Assembly (NCBI RefSeq): GCF_018324685.1
Contig: NZ_AP023354.1
Coordinates: 3,844,001-3,908,000 of the forward strand
DNA from: Actinocatenispora sera
Lineage (GTDB): Bacteria > Actinomycetota > Actinomycetes > Mycobacteriales > Micromonosporaceae
Reading direction: 5' to 3'
Length of the DNA: 64,000 nucleotides
The stretch's first letter is position 1; every line of letters starts with the position of its first letter. Positions 1 to 11,524 of the stretch are shown here, one piece after another. The notes beneath the pieces were generated by a model. That model had not been told where the DNA came from. It did not search any database and worked only from the letters and a program-made list of their open reading frames with translations. Both the position numbers and the translations under genes were made by a program.

Positions 1-1
1 C

Positions 2-262
2 GATCCGCTGCACCTGCTCGTTCTCACCGCCGCGGCGGTGGCGCTGGCCGCCACACCGGGCGGCTTGTCGGCGCAGCTCGCCGCGGCGGCGCTGCTGGCG
101 CTCGCCGGTACGCTCGGTGTCGCGTTCCCGCTGATCGTCTCGTACGCCGCGGGCTGGTCCGGGTCGGTGCGGCTGCACGCGCTGCGCAGCACGCCGATCC
201 GCGCGTACCACGGGGTCGGCTTCTGGCTGTCCGTCGGCTATGCGGCGTTCCTGCTCACCTGA
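2..262 (+). CDS. C-terminal fragment of a membrane protein (5' end outside window)
   Basis: The reading frame is open from base 2 and stops at 260-262, so only the last 86 residues are present. The fragment holds about three hydrophobic segments, including a long Ala/Leu helix followed by FPLIVSYAAGW, then a short charged loop and a final helix ending in AAFLLT. No family motif is recognisable in this piece. It is followed by 133 bp before the next gene on the same strand. Confidence 0.6.
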   Translation, partial: DPLHLLVLTAAAVALAATPGGLSAQLAAAALLALAGTLGVAFPLIVSYAAGWSGSVRLHALRSTPIRAYHGVGFWLSVGYAAFLLT

Positions 263-395
263 CCGACGCCGACCACGCACCGTGTTCGACCGATCGGCGC
301 GTTCGCCTGCGCCGGGCGCAAACCCTCCACGATGCTGAAGTGGTGCCTGCCCGGGCGCTCGCGGCGCATCCGCCGCGGCGCCCCTCACACCGGGG

Positions 396-1031
396 GTGAG
401 CGACGTGACCTGGTACGGATCGGCCAAGCCGCACCGGCCGGAGGATCCCACCACACCGATGCCGGGGACCGGCGCCGGCCCGGCCGGTACCGGCGGGCGC
501 GCCAGCAGCTCCGGACACGACTTCGGACCGCCGATGCCGCAGGCGCCCGGCGACTACGCGCCGGCATCCAGCCGTCGATCGACCAAGCCGCGGGTGAACG
601 CGGCGCGGCTGTGGACCGGCGGACTGGTCAGCGCGCTGATCGCGGCGGGCCTGGCGATCGTGGCGTACCTGGTGATCCACGGCATCTTCAACCTGCCGAT
701 GCTCGGCGTGCGGCCCGACGGCGGCGCGGTGTCCGCCACCATGGGCGGCTACGCCGTCGGCGCCGGCGTCGCCGCGCTGCTCGCGACCGCGGTGATGCAC
801 CTGCTGATGCTCGGCACCCCGCGGCCGTTCTTCTACTTCGGCTGGATCGGCGGGCTGTGCACCGTGATCGCGGTGCTGATCCCGCTGATCACCACCCAGC
901 ACTGGGACGTCAAGGGCGCCACCGCGGCGGCCAACCTGGTCCTCGGCATCGCGATCACCGTGCTGGTGCAGGGCACCGCGCACACCGCGATCCAGTACCC
1001 GAACCGGCAGCCGTACCCGCCGGCCGGCTGA
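396..1031 (+). CDS. DUF6069 family membrane protein
   Basis: A 211-residue protein starting at GTG 396. Residues 1-70 are a hydrophilic Pro/Gly/Ser-rich cytoplasmic segment. After that come about four transmembrane helices, with the family-like stretch RLWTGGLVSALIAAGL, then VIHGIFNLPML and LMLGTPRPFFYFGWIGGL. This helix order (Arg-Leu-Trp entry, Thr-Pro-Arg-Pro before helix 3) matches DUF6069 proteins of actinobacteria, whose function is unknown. The final helix is followed by a short Pro-rich tail. It converges on the beta-galactosidase gene, with three imperfect repeats in the gap. Confidence 0.7.
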   Translation: MSDVTWYGSAKPHRPEDPTTPMPGTGAGPAGTGGRASSSGHDFGPPMPQAPGDYAPASSRRSTKPRVNAARLWTGGLVSALIAAGLAIVAYLVIHGIFNLPMLGVRPDGGAVSATMGGYAVGAGVAALLATAVMHLLMLGTPRPFFYFGWIGGLCTVIAVLIPLITTQHWDVKGATAAANLVLGIAITVLVQGTAHTAIQYPNRQPYPPAG

Positions 1032-1060
1032 CCGCGCGATGCCGGCGCGGCGGCCGAAGG

Positions 1061-1145
1061 GTACCGCTGCGGCGTTTCACGCCGATCCGTACCGCTGCGG
1101 CGTTTCACGCCGACCGGGTACCGCAGCGGCGTCTCGCGCCGACCA
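1061..1145 (+). repeat. three imperfect 28-29 bp tandem repeats between convergent genes
   Basis: Units begin at 1061, 1089 and 1118, each starting GTACCGC and carrying a GGCGTTTCACGCCGA-like core. The third copy reads CCGCAGCGG where the second reads CCGCTGCGG. These are reverse complements, so copies 2 and 3 can pair into a 9-bp stem (1092-1100 with 1120-1128). It lies between the stop of the DUF6069 gene and the stop of the convergent GH2 gene, so it may act as a bidirectional terminator. That role is inferred. Confidence 0.7.
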
Positions 1146-1264
1146 CGACCGTCGACCCGCCGGAGCCCGACGGGCGCCGCACCGCAACCCCGGCCCGGGC
1201 CCGACGCCGCGCGGGGAACGCGCCGGCCGGCCGCCACGGGGGCGGTCCGGCCGGCGGGCCACGG

Positions 1265-5420
<4,156 letters not shown>

Positions 5421-5752
5421 TTGTGTGTGTCTGTGTCGCGACTCCTGACATCCCGGTATGAGCTGGTTCAGGCGGAATATCGGAGTGGCCCGGTGCTGGA
5501 CCGACCGGCGCAACCGGAGGAGGCGGGCACGCGAGGCCGCGCCGCGTCCGGTCGTGGTGACCACGCCGCGCGCACTGCTGCGCCGGCGCACGGTGCACAC
5601 GGTCGCGTGCCGGCGCGGTACTACCCGGCGGGGCGGCATGACCAGGCCCGGGGGGCGGCGCGGTCGAGCCCGGGGGAGGCGTAGCGGGGCCACCTGCCGG
5701 CGGTGTGGGGTCGGCGGACCGGGGCGGCGGAGGTCGCGCCGCCGGGTGTGGG
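5421..5752. other. 332-bp intergenic stretch
   Basis: The region lies between the GH2 promoter and the 3' end of the cysteine hydrolase. Frames on both strands are Arg/Pro-rich and lack family motifs, which fits non-coding high-GC DNA. I see no RNA gene or clear repeat. Confidence 0.5.
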
Positions 5753-6316
5753 TCAGGCCGGCGCGCCGAAATCGACGTCGGCGGTCTCCACCGTGCCGGC
5801 GGTGCGGCCCGGCGCGGCGTGGTTCGACCAGTACAGATTGGTGTGCGCGATGACCAGCTCCGGTGCCGGCGCGCCCCACTCGCTCAGGTCTTCGGTGGTG
5901 TGCGCGTCGCTGACCAGGGTCGCGTCGTACCCCCGGACGACGGCGCCGTGCAGCGTCGAGCGGATGCACTCGTCGGTCTGCGCGCCGGCCACGAACACCC
6001 GTCCCACGCGCAGGCCGGCCAGCACGTCCTCCAGCGTGGTCTGCTCGAACGCGTCCGCGTACCGCTTCTCGACCAGATGCTCGGTCTCGTCGCGGGCCAG
6101 CTCTGGCACGAACTGCCAGCTGTCGCTGCCCCGGACCAGCCGCTCGTCGTCGGAGTGCTGCATCCACACCACCGGAGTGCCGCCGCGGCGGGCCCGATCG
6201 AGCAGCCGGCCGACGTTCGCGAGCACGGCGTCGCGCTGGTAGGTGCCCTCGACGACGCCGTTCTGCACGTCCAGGACCAGCAGCGCGGTGTTCGGCCGGT
6301 TGTCCAGCGTGGTCAT
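5753..6316 (-). CDS. isochorismatase-like cysteine hydrolase
   Basis: A 187-residue isochorismatase-superfamily hydrolase. The triad is visible: Asp16 in LLVLDVQNG, Lys84 in EKRYADAF and the nucleophile Cys118 in GAQTDECIRS. The cis-peptide region VFVAGAQTDE precedes the cysteine, as in nicotinamidase and N-carbamoylsarcosine-amidase relatives. The ATG at 6316 has a GAGGTGAGG ribosome site. Substrate cannot be told from sequence; typical substrates are small amides or isochorismate-type ethers. It stands alone, 123 bp downstream of clpP on the same strand. Confidence 0.85.
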   Translation of the reverse strand: MTTLDNRPNTALLVLDVQNGVVEGTYQRDAVLANVGRLLDRARRGGTPVVWMQHSDDERLVRGSDSWQFVPELARDETEHLVEKRYADAFEQTTLEDVLAGLRVGRVFVAGAQTDECIRSTLHGAVVRGYDATLVSDAHTTEDLSEWGAPAPELVIAHTNLYWSNHAAPGRTAGTVETADVDFGAPA

Positions 6317-6439
6317 GTCCTCACCTCGACCCAGAGACGTCGCGTCGGGTCACTGTAAGGCCGGGCACCGACATCGCGCTGCCGTCCGACCTGGTTCGGG
6401 CCGATCGTGGCCCCGCCGGACGGCAGCGGACGACGTCGA

Positions 6440-7036
6440 TCAGGGGGTCGGCATCGTGGCGAGGACGCGGTCGACCATGCCGTACTCCCGGGCCTCGTCG
6501 GCGGTGAACCAGCGGTCGCGGTCGGCGTCCTCGGCGATGCGCTCCACCGGCTGGCCGGTGTGCCGAGCGATGACCTCCTGGTTCTCCCGCTTCATCGCCA
6601 TCATGTTCTCCGCCTGGATGGCCACGTCGGCCGCGGTGCCGCCGACCCCGCCGGAGATCTGGTGCATCATCACCCGGGCGTGCGGCAATGCGAACCGCTT
6701 GCCCGGTGCCCCGGCGCACAGCAGGGTCTGCGCCATCGACGCCGCCATGCCCATCGCGTAGGTGGCCACATCGGCACGAATCAGCTGCATCGTGTCGTAC
6801 ACCGCCATGCCCGCGGTCACCGAGCCACCCGGTGAGTTGATGTACAGGTGGATGTCGCGGTCGGAATTCTCGGCGTCCAGCAGCAACAGCTGGCCGCAGA
6901 TCATGTTCGCGTTCTCCTGCTTGACCTCGTCACCGAGGAAGATGATCCGGTTGCGCAGCAGCCGCTGGAACAGCTCGCCGTCGATGCCGGTGCCGGGCGT
7001 CTCGGCGGACCGCCCGTGCATGCCGAGGTCGACCAT
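6440..7036 (-). CDS. clpP: ATP-dependent Clp protease proteolytic subunit
   Basis: A 198-residue serine peptidase (family S14) that forms the ring-shaped proteolytic chamber of the cytoplasmic Clp protease. The catalytic triad is complete: Ser100 in MGMAASMAQ, His125 in VMMHQ and Asp174 in DADRDRWF. The Gly-rich strand YINSPGGSV and the handle-helix region are present, and length is normal for the family. Actinobacteria usually have several clpP paralogues. This one stands alone, without clpX or a second clpP beside it, so it is probably an accessory isoform. An AAGGAGCAGG ribosome site lies upstream of the ATG at 7036. A ClpC-like unfoldase is encoded 6.7 kb away but not linked. Confidence 0.9.
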   Translation of the reverse strand: MVDLGMHGRSAETPGTGIDGELFQRLLRNRIIFLGDEVKQENANMICGQLLLLDAENSDRDIHLYINSPGGSVTAGMAVYDTMQLIRADVATYAMGMAASMAQTLLCAGAPGKRFALPHARVMMHQISGGVGGTAADVAIQAENMMAMKRENQEVIARHTGQPVERIAEDADRDRWFTADEAREYGMVDRVLATMPTP

Positions 7037-7186
7037 CTCGTACCACCTGCTCCTTCTGCCCTGACCTGATCACGTGACGCTTCGACCCTACGGGCCGCGG
7101 TGCGGTGGCGTCCGCAGTGTTCGCCCACGGCCGATTTTGCTGAGAGCGAAGCTGCCATCCGGCCCGCCCGGCGCCGCTCTCACCGA

Positions 7187-9238
7187 TCACCCGGTGTTGG
7201 GCCGGCTCGCCGCGCCGGTCGGCGCCGTGGCGGGCGGCGACGGCACCCCCGCCGGTGCGGTCGCGGGAGGCCGGTACCAGGGCCGCAACGCGGCGGCCAG
7301 CGCCACGCCGAGCAGCAGCGCGCCGGGGACGGCCGGCGCCGAATCGACCGCGTCGGCACCCGCAGGCATCGTGACCAGGTCGATCATGATGCTGGGCAGC
7401 GGGCCGACGGCCGCGGCACCGACCCCGAGCGGGATCGTGGCCGCGGCGAGTGCCCACCGGCGCCACGGTCGCGGGTGGGCCAGCAACACCGCGAGTACGG
7501 CGAGGCCAGGCCCGGTCAGCCGCAGCCACTGGGGCACCGCCCCGCCACCGACCCCGAGCAGGCCCCAGGCGCCGAACAGCGCGGCGGCCGCCAGCACGAC
7601 CAGCAGGCGGACCGCGCGGTTCCAGCCCGCCGCCAGCCCGATGCAGTAGGCCGCCAGGGCTCCCAGCGCGATGCCGAACGCCGTGCACACGACCGTCAGC
7701 GGCAGCGAATGCGGCGCCGGCAACGCCGGGTCGAACCGGGTCAGCACGGCGGGCAGGCAGGTCGAGGTCACCACGGCGACCACCACCGGCACGTTCCGGT
7801 GGCGGCTCGGCTCGCCCCTCGGCACCCGGCGTTGCACCAGCAGGGCCAGCCCGAAGAGGCCGAGGCTCACCGTTGCGGCCAGCAGGCCGGCCGGTCCGGC
7901 GCCGGGCCAGTGCAGGGACGCCGCATCGACGACCAGTGCCGCGGGCACGGCGGCCAGCACCGGCCAGGCCGGGCCGCGTCGTCGCGTTGCCAGCAGCACG
8001 CCGAAGCCGGTCACGACGATCGCGAGCTGGCGCAGCTCGTACATCCCGACCAGCAGGACCGCCCGGTCGTCGGCGTCGCGGTGCTCGCCCAGCCACTCCG
8101 CGAGCGGTCGGATCGCACCGGTGCCCCACCCCGTCACCAGCGACCAGAGCGCGGCACCGACCACGGCAGCGGCCCAGCCCGCGACCCGGGACGTACCCGC
8201 GTGCCAGCCTGCCGGGCTCTCGCCGGTCAGCCGGCGTGCCGGGGCGTTGGCTGCGGTCGGGAGCGGTGGGGCGTCGCCGGCCGCCGCGGCCGTTTGCCCC
8301 CGCACCGCCGCTGCCTCGCCGTGGCCGGCCACGCTGCGCGCGGCGGCTGTCGAGTAGGGCAGGCCGAGCGCGGTGGCGGCGAGCAACAAGGCCGGCATCG
8401 AGCCGACCACGCCGGTCAGCGACGGGACCCAGCCCGGCCCGGGAGCATCGAGGGCGAACCGGGAATGGGCCAACAGCGCGGCGGGCAACCAGAGCGGCAT
8501 CGCGGCGAGCGCGCCCGGCACCCGGATCAGCGCGGGCAGGGCCGCCACCGACACGCCGACCGCGGTGGCGAGGTAACCGCCGGCCGTCGCGGCCAGCCGG
8601 CGGCGCCACGGTGTCCGGCGGCCCCGGCTGCAGAGCAGCACGGTCAACGGCACCAGCAGAACGCCCCAGCCGAGCACTCCGGCCAGCCGGTGATCGCTCG
8701 GCGCGGAGCGGCCGGACCAGGCCAGCACCAGCGCGCAGCCGAGGACCAGCGGCGCCAGGGTGACCAGCACGGTCAGCACGGTCCGGTAAGGCCCGGCGGG
8801 GGCTCGGGTCACCGGCCGGGCGCGCCCCAGGGCCCGCCCGGCGACGACGAGCAGCAGCAGCGAGCCCGCCAGCAGGACGGCGCCGGTGGCCGCCGCCACC
8901 CCGCGCCCGGCGGGGACCAGGCCCGTCAGGAACCGTGCCTGCAACGAGATCAGCAGCGTGGCGAACGCCGGCAGCAGCATCAGCGTCAGCACCGGAACGA
9001 CCGCGGCCCACCGGCCGGCCCACCGCTCCTGGACCGTCACGTCGCCGGCGGCGGGGATGCGCGCGACGGCGAGGCTCGCCGCGAACCTCAGCCGGCCGGC
9101 GGGGTCCGCGGCGGACAGCTCGGCACACCACTCGCGGTACGGATCGGGATGGCCGGCGGCCGCCCACCGGCCGGCGGCGAACCGCAGCAGCAGGTCGATG
9201 CCGCGGTCGCGCCGGGCCGGCCCGTTCGACCCGGGCAT
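7187..9238 (-). CDS. large multi-pass membrane protein paired with PadR regulator
   Basis: A 683-residue protein with an N-terminal soluble segment (~80 residues: RRDRGIDLLLRFAAGRW, then a YREWCAEL motif) followed by about fifteen hydrophobic segments and a Pro/Ala-rich tail. I chose the ATG at 9238 because its first base is the last base of the PadR stop (TGATG), a translational coupling layout. The frame stays open further upstream, but those codons overlap the PadR gene. No transporter family motif is seen. PadR-coupled membrane proteins of this kind are common in actinomycetes and uncharacterised. Confidence 0.7.
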   Translation of the reverse strand: MPGSNGPARRDRGIDLLLRFAAGRWAAAGHPDPYREWCAELSAADPAGRLRFAASLAVARIPAAGDVTVQERWAGRWAAVVPVLTLMLLPAFATLLISLQARFLTGLVPAGRGVAAATGAVLLAGSLLLLVVAGRALGRARPVTRAPAGPYRTVLTVLVTLAPLVLGCALVLAWSGRSAPSDHRLAGVLGWGVLLVPLTVLLCSRGRRTPWRRRLAATAGGYLATAVGVSVAALPALIRVPGALAAMPLWLPAALLAHSRFALDAPGPGWVPSLTGVVGSMPALLLAATALGLPYSTAAARSVAGHGEAAAVRGQTAAAAGDAPPLPTAANAPARRLTGESPAGWHAGTSRVAGWAAAVVGAALWSLVTGWGTGAIRPLAEWLGEHRDADDRAVLLVGMYELRQLAIVVTGFGVLLATRRRGPAWPVLAAVPAALVVDAASLHWPGAGPAGLLAATVSLGLFGLALLVQRRVPRGEPSRHRNVPVVVAVVTSTCLPAVLTRFDPALPAPHSLPLTVVCTAFGIALGALAAYCIGLAAGWNRAVRLLVVLAAAALFGAWGLLGVGGGAVPQWLRLTGPGLAVLAVLLAHPRPWRRWALAAATIPLGVGAAAVGPLPSIMIDLVTMPAGADAVDSAPAVPGALLLGVALAAALRPWYRPPATAPAGVPSPPATAPTGAASRPNTG

Positions 9239-9558
9239 CAGGCCAGGCCCGTCGCGGGATTGCCGGTGATGCCGAGCGAGCGCCGCAGTGCGGCGAGCGC
9301 GGATCGGGCGGAGGCGGCGCCGTCGGGGGTCAGCCGGTAGTAGCGCCGGGGTGGCCGGCCCAGCTCGCTGGGGTCGGCGGTCTCCCACTCCGCCGCCACC
9401 CAGCCGGCCTGCTGCAGCCGGGTCAGGATCGGATAGAGAGTCCCGCTGGGCTGGCCGGTGGCGTGCATCAGCTCCAGCCCGTAGCGCGGACTGCCCGGCT
9501 CGGCGAGGAACACGGTGAGCACGGCGGCGACCGACGTGGTGATGCGAAGCTGGGCCAT
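9238..9558 (-). CDS. PadR family transcriptional regulator
   Basis: A 106-residue winged-helix protein. The PadR signature runs through YGLELMHATG, SGTLYPILTRLQQAGW and RRYYRLTPDG, giving the recognition helix and wing, with a short C-terminal dimerisation helix. PadR proteins usually repress their own operon, so it probably controls the coupled membrane protein downstream. The start is ATG 9558. A possible -10 box, TATGTA, lies 10 nt upstream on the minus strand. The gene is divergent from the dehydrogenase across 135 bp. Confidence 0.88.
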   Translation of the reverse strand: MAQLRITTSVAAVLTVFLAEPGSPRYGLELMHATGQPSGTLYPILTRLQQAGWVAAEWETADPSELGRPPRRYYRLTPDGAASARSALAALRRSLGITGNPATGLA

Positions 9559-9693
9559 GCCGGAAACCTACATAGCCCCTTCCCGGCCCGGCAAGGGCAC
9601 CGGCGTGTCGCAGACCGGTCCGGACCGGCACAATCGCAGCAAGGCCCGACGCGCGGTGGCGATTCGGGCCGGCGACGAGAAGGCGAGGGGCCG

Positions 9694-10737
9694 ATGACCG
9701 ACGTGCGTACCGCGGGAACGCTGCCGACCACCATGCGCGCCAGCGTGCTGTACGGGGTGGGTGAGCTCGGCGTGGAGGAACGGCCGGTGCCGGTGCCCGC
9801 CCCCGACGAGGTGCTGGTCGAGGTGGGCTCGGTCGGGGTGTGCGGCTCCGACGTGCATTACTACCAGCACGGCCGGATCGGCGACTTCGTGGTGCGGGCC
9901 CCGCTGGTGTTGGGGCACGAGGCGGGCGGCCGGGTCGTCGGCCTCGGCGCGGGCGTGCCGCAGCAGCGGCTCGGCCAGCGGGTCTCGCTGGAGCCCGGGA
10001 TCCCGTGCCGGCGCTGCGACCAGTGCCGGCACGGCCGGTACAACCTCTGCCCGGACGTGCGGTTCTTCGCCACCCCGCCGGTCGACGGTGCGTTCTGCCA
10101 GTACGTCGCGGTGCCCGCGGACTTCGCGTACCCGGTGCCGGAGGCGGTCTCGGACGACGCGGCCGGCCTGCTGGAGCCGCTGTCGGTGGGCATCTGGTCC
10201 TGCCGCAAGGCGGGCGTCGGACCGGGCAGCCGGGTGCTGATCGCCGGTGCCGGGCCGATCGGGCTGGTGACCGCGCAGGTGGCGGCCGCGTTCGGGGCGA
10301 TCGAGGTGATCGCGACCGACGTGGCGGCGCCGCGCCTGGACGCGGCCCGGCGCCTCGGCGCCACCGGTACCGTCCCGGCCGGTACGGTGCTGGCCGACGG
10401 CGACGCGGTCGACGCGTTCATCGACTGCTCCGGCGCCGCGCCGGCGGTCGACGCCGGGATCCGGTCGGTACGGCCGGCCGGCTCGGTGGTGCTGGTCGGG
10501 ATGGGCGCGGACGCGATACCGGTACCGGTGCCGGTGATCCAGGGCCGGGAGCTGCGGCTGACCGGAACGTTCCGGTACGCGAACACCTGGCCGCTCGCGA
10601 TCGCGCTCGCAGCGGCCGGCCGGGTCGACCTGGACGCGCTGGTCACCGGCCACTTCGGGCTGGACGACGTCAGCGCCGCGCTGGCCGCCTCGGCGGACCC
10701 GACCGCGATCAAGGCGATCGTCACCCCGCAGCGCTGA
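9694..10737 (+). CDS. zinc-dependent polyol/sorbitol-type alcohol dehydrogenase
   Basis: A 347-residue medium-chain dehydrogenase of the L-iditol/xylitol 2-dehydrogenase group, which oxidises a polyol secondary alcohol with NAD. The catalytic zinc site is seen as Cys in GVCGSDVHYY, His-Glu in LGHEAGG and Glu in LLEPLSVG. The structural zinc is held by four cysteines in PCRRCDQCRHGRYNLC. The Rossmann motif GAGPIG and the following Asp (IATDVA) favour NAD over NADP. ATG 9694 has an AGAAGGCGAGGGG ribosome site. Its stop codon lies inside the first unit of a 50-bp tandem duplication. Confidence 0.88.
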   Translation: MTDVRTAGTLPTTMRASVLYGVGELGVEERPVPVPAPDEVLVEVGSVGVCGSDVHYYQHGRIGDFVVRAPLVLGHEAGGRVVGLGAGVPQQRLGQRVSLEPGIPCRRCDQCRHGRYNLCPDVRFFATPPVDGAFCQYVAVPADFAYPVPEAVSDDAAGLLEPLSVGIWSCRKAGVGPGSRVLIAGAGPIGLVTAQVAAAFGAIEVIATDVAAPRLDAARRLGATGTVPAGTVLADGDAVDAFIDCSGAAPAVDAGIRSVRPAGSVVLVGMGADAIPVPVPVIQGRELRLTGTFRYANTWPLAIALAAAGRVDLDALVTGHFGLDDVSAALAASADPTAIKAIVTPQR

Positions 10738-10806
10738 CCGGTCGCCGGTCAGGCCAGATCAAGGCGATCGTCACCCCGCAGCGCCGACCGGTCGGCGGTC
10801 AGGCCA
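10707..10806 (+). repeat. 50-bp tandem duplication spanning the dehydrogenase stop codon
   Basis: Unit 1 (10707-10756) and unit 2 (10757-10806) differ at two positions. Unit 1 holds the last 11 codons of the dehydrogenase including its TGA plus a GACCGG-TCG-CCGGTC hairpin. In unit 2 the TGA has become CGA and the hairpin is weakened. Unit 2 also contains the stop codon (10799-10801) of the convergent MDMPI gene, so the duplication has supplied the 3' end of that gene. Confidence 0.9.
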
Positions 10807-11521
10807 GGCAGGCGAGGGCGGTGCGCAGTGCCGCGGGCAGCGGATGGTCGGCGGGCAGCCGGTCCACGGTCGCCTCGACGAACTCGGCCGGCGACAGCTG
10901 GGCGGTGACCGCCCCGGTGCCGTCGGCCTCCACGTACCAGCGGTTGTCGGCCTCCCGGACCAGCACCGGCCGGTCCTGCTCGGCGAGGGCGAACGCGCCG
11001 AACCGGGCCCGCCAGTCGGTGCGCTCCGGCTCGTCGACCGGCGGCGTCCGGCAGCCGACGTCGTCGGCGTGCGTGGCCAGCTCCGATGCGAGGTGCATCG
11101 CCTGCAGCCCCACCGGGTACGGGCCGGCCTGGGTCGGCAGCAGCGCGTCGGCGCCGCGGGCCCGCAGCTCGCCGCGGGTCCGGCCGTTCGCCGCGCGCCA
11201 CTCCGACAGCACCGTCTCCACCGGTACGTCCCGGCGTTCGTCGACGGTCCACTGGTTGAAGCCGTCCAGCCCGTCCACCCCGGCCTCGGTGAGCAGCCGG
11301 TTGAGTCCGGCCAGGTCATCGTCCAGGCAGGCGTGGTTGTACAGCTCCTCGCCGGCCAGGTGGGCCAGCACGTCCCGGACCGACCAGCCGGCGCAGCGTG
11401 ACGGCCGGTCCCAGTCGGCGCCGGCGAGCCCGGCGAAGTGCTCGTCCAGCCGGCGGGCCTCCCCGTCGTACAGCGCGAACGGATCGAGATCGGCCAGCGC
11501 ACCGGCCATTGCGTGGTCCAC
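10799..11521 (-). CDS. maleylpyruvate isomerase family mycothiol-dependent enzyme
   Basis: A 240-residue DinB/YfiT-fold protein with the MDMPI N-terminal domain: RCAGWSVRDVLAHLAGEE (first metal His in AHLAGEE), and later MHLASELATHADDVG, which supplies the other histidines. These enzymes use mycothiol as cofactor. The specific reaction cannot be assigned. The GTG at 11521 lies three bases after the malQ stop and is preceded by GGGAGGA inside the end of malQ; an in-frame ATG at 11509 is an alternative. The last codons come from the 50-bp duplicated unit. Confidence 0.82.
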   Translation of the reverse strand: MDHAMAGALADLDPFALYDGEARRLDEHFAGLAGADWDRPSRCAGWSVRDVLAHLAGEELYNHACLDDDLAGLNRLLTEAGVDGLDGFNQWTVDERRDVPVETVLSEWRAANGRTRGELRARGADALLPTQAGPYPVGLQAMHLASELATHADDVGCRTPPVDEPERTDWRARFGAFALAEQDRPVLVREADNRWYVEADGTGAVTAQLSPAEFVEATVDRLPADHPLPAALRTALACLA

Positions 11522-11524
11522 GGG

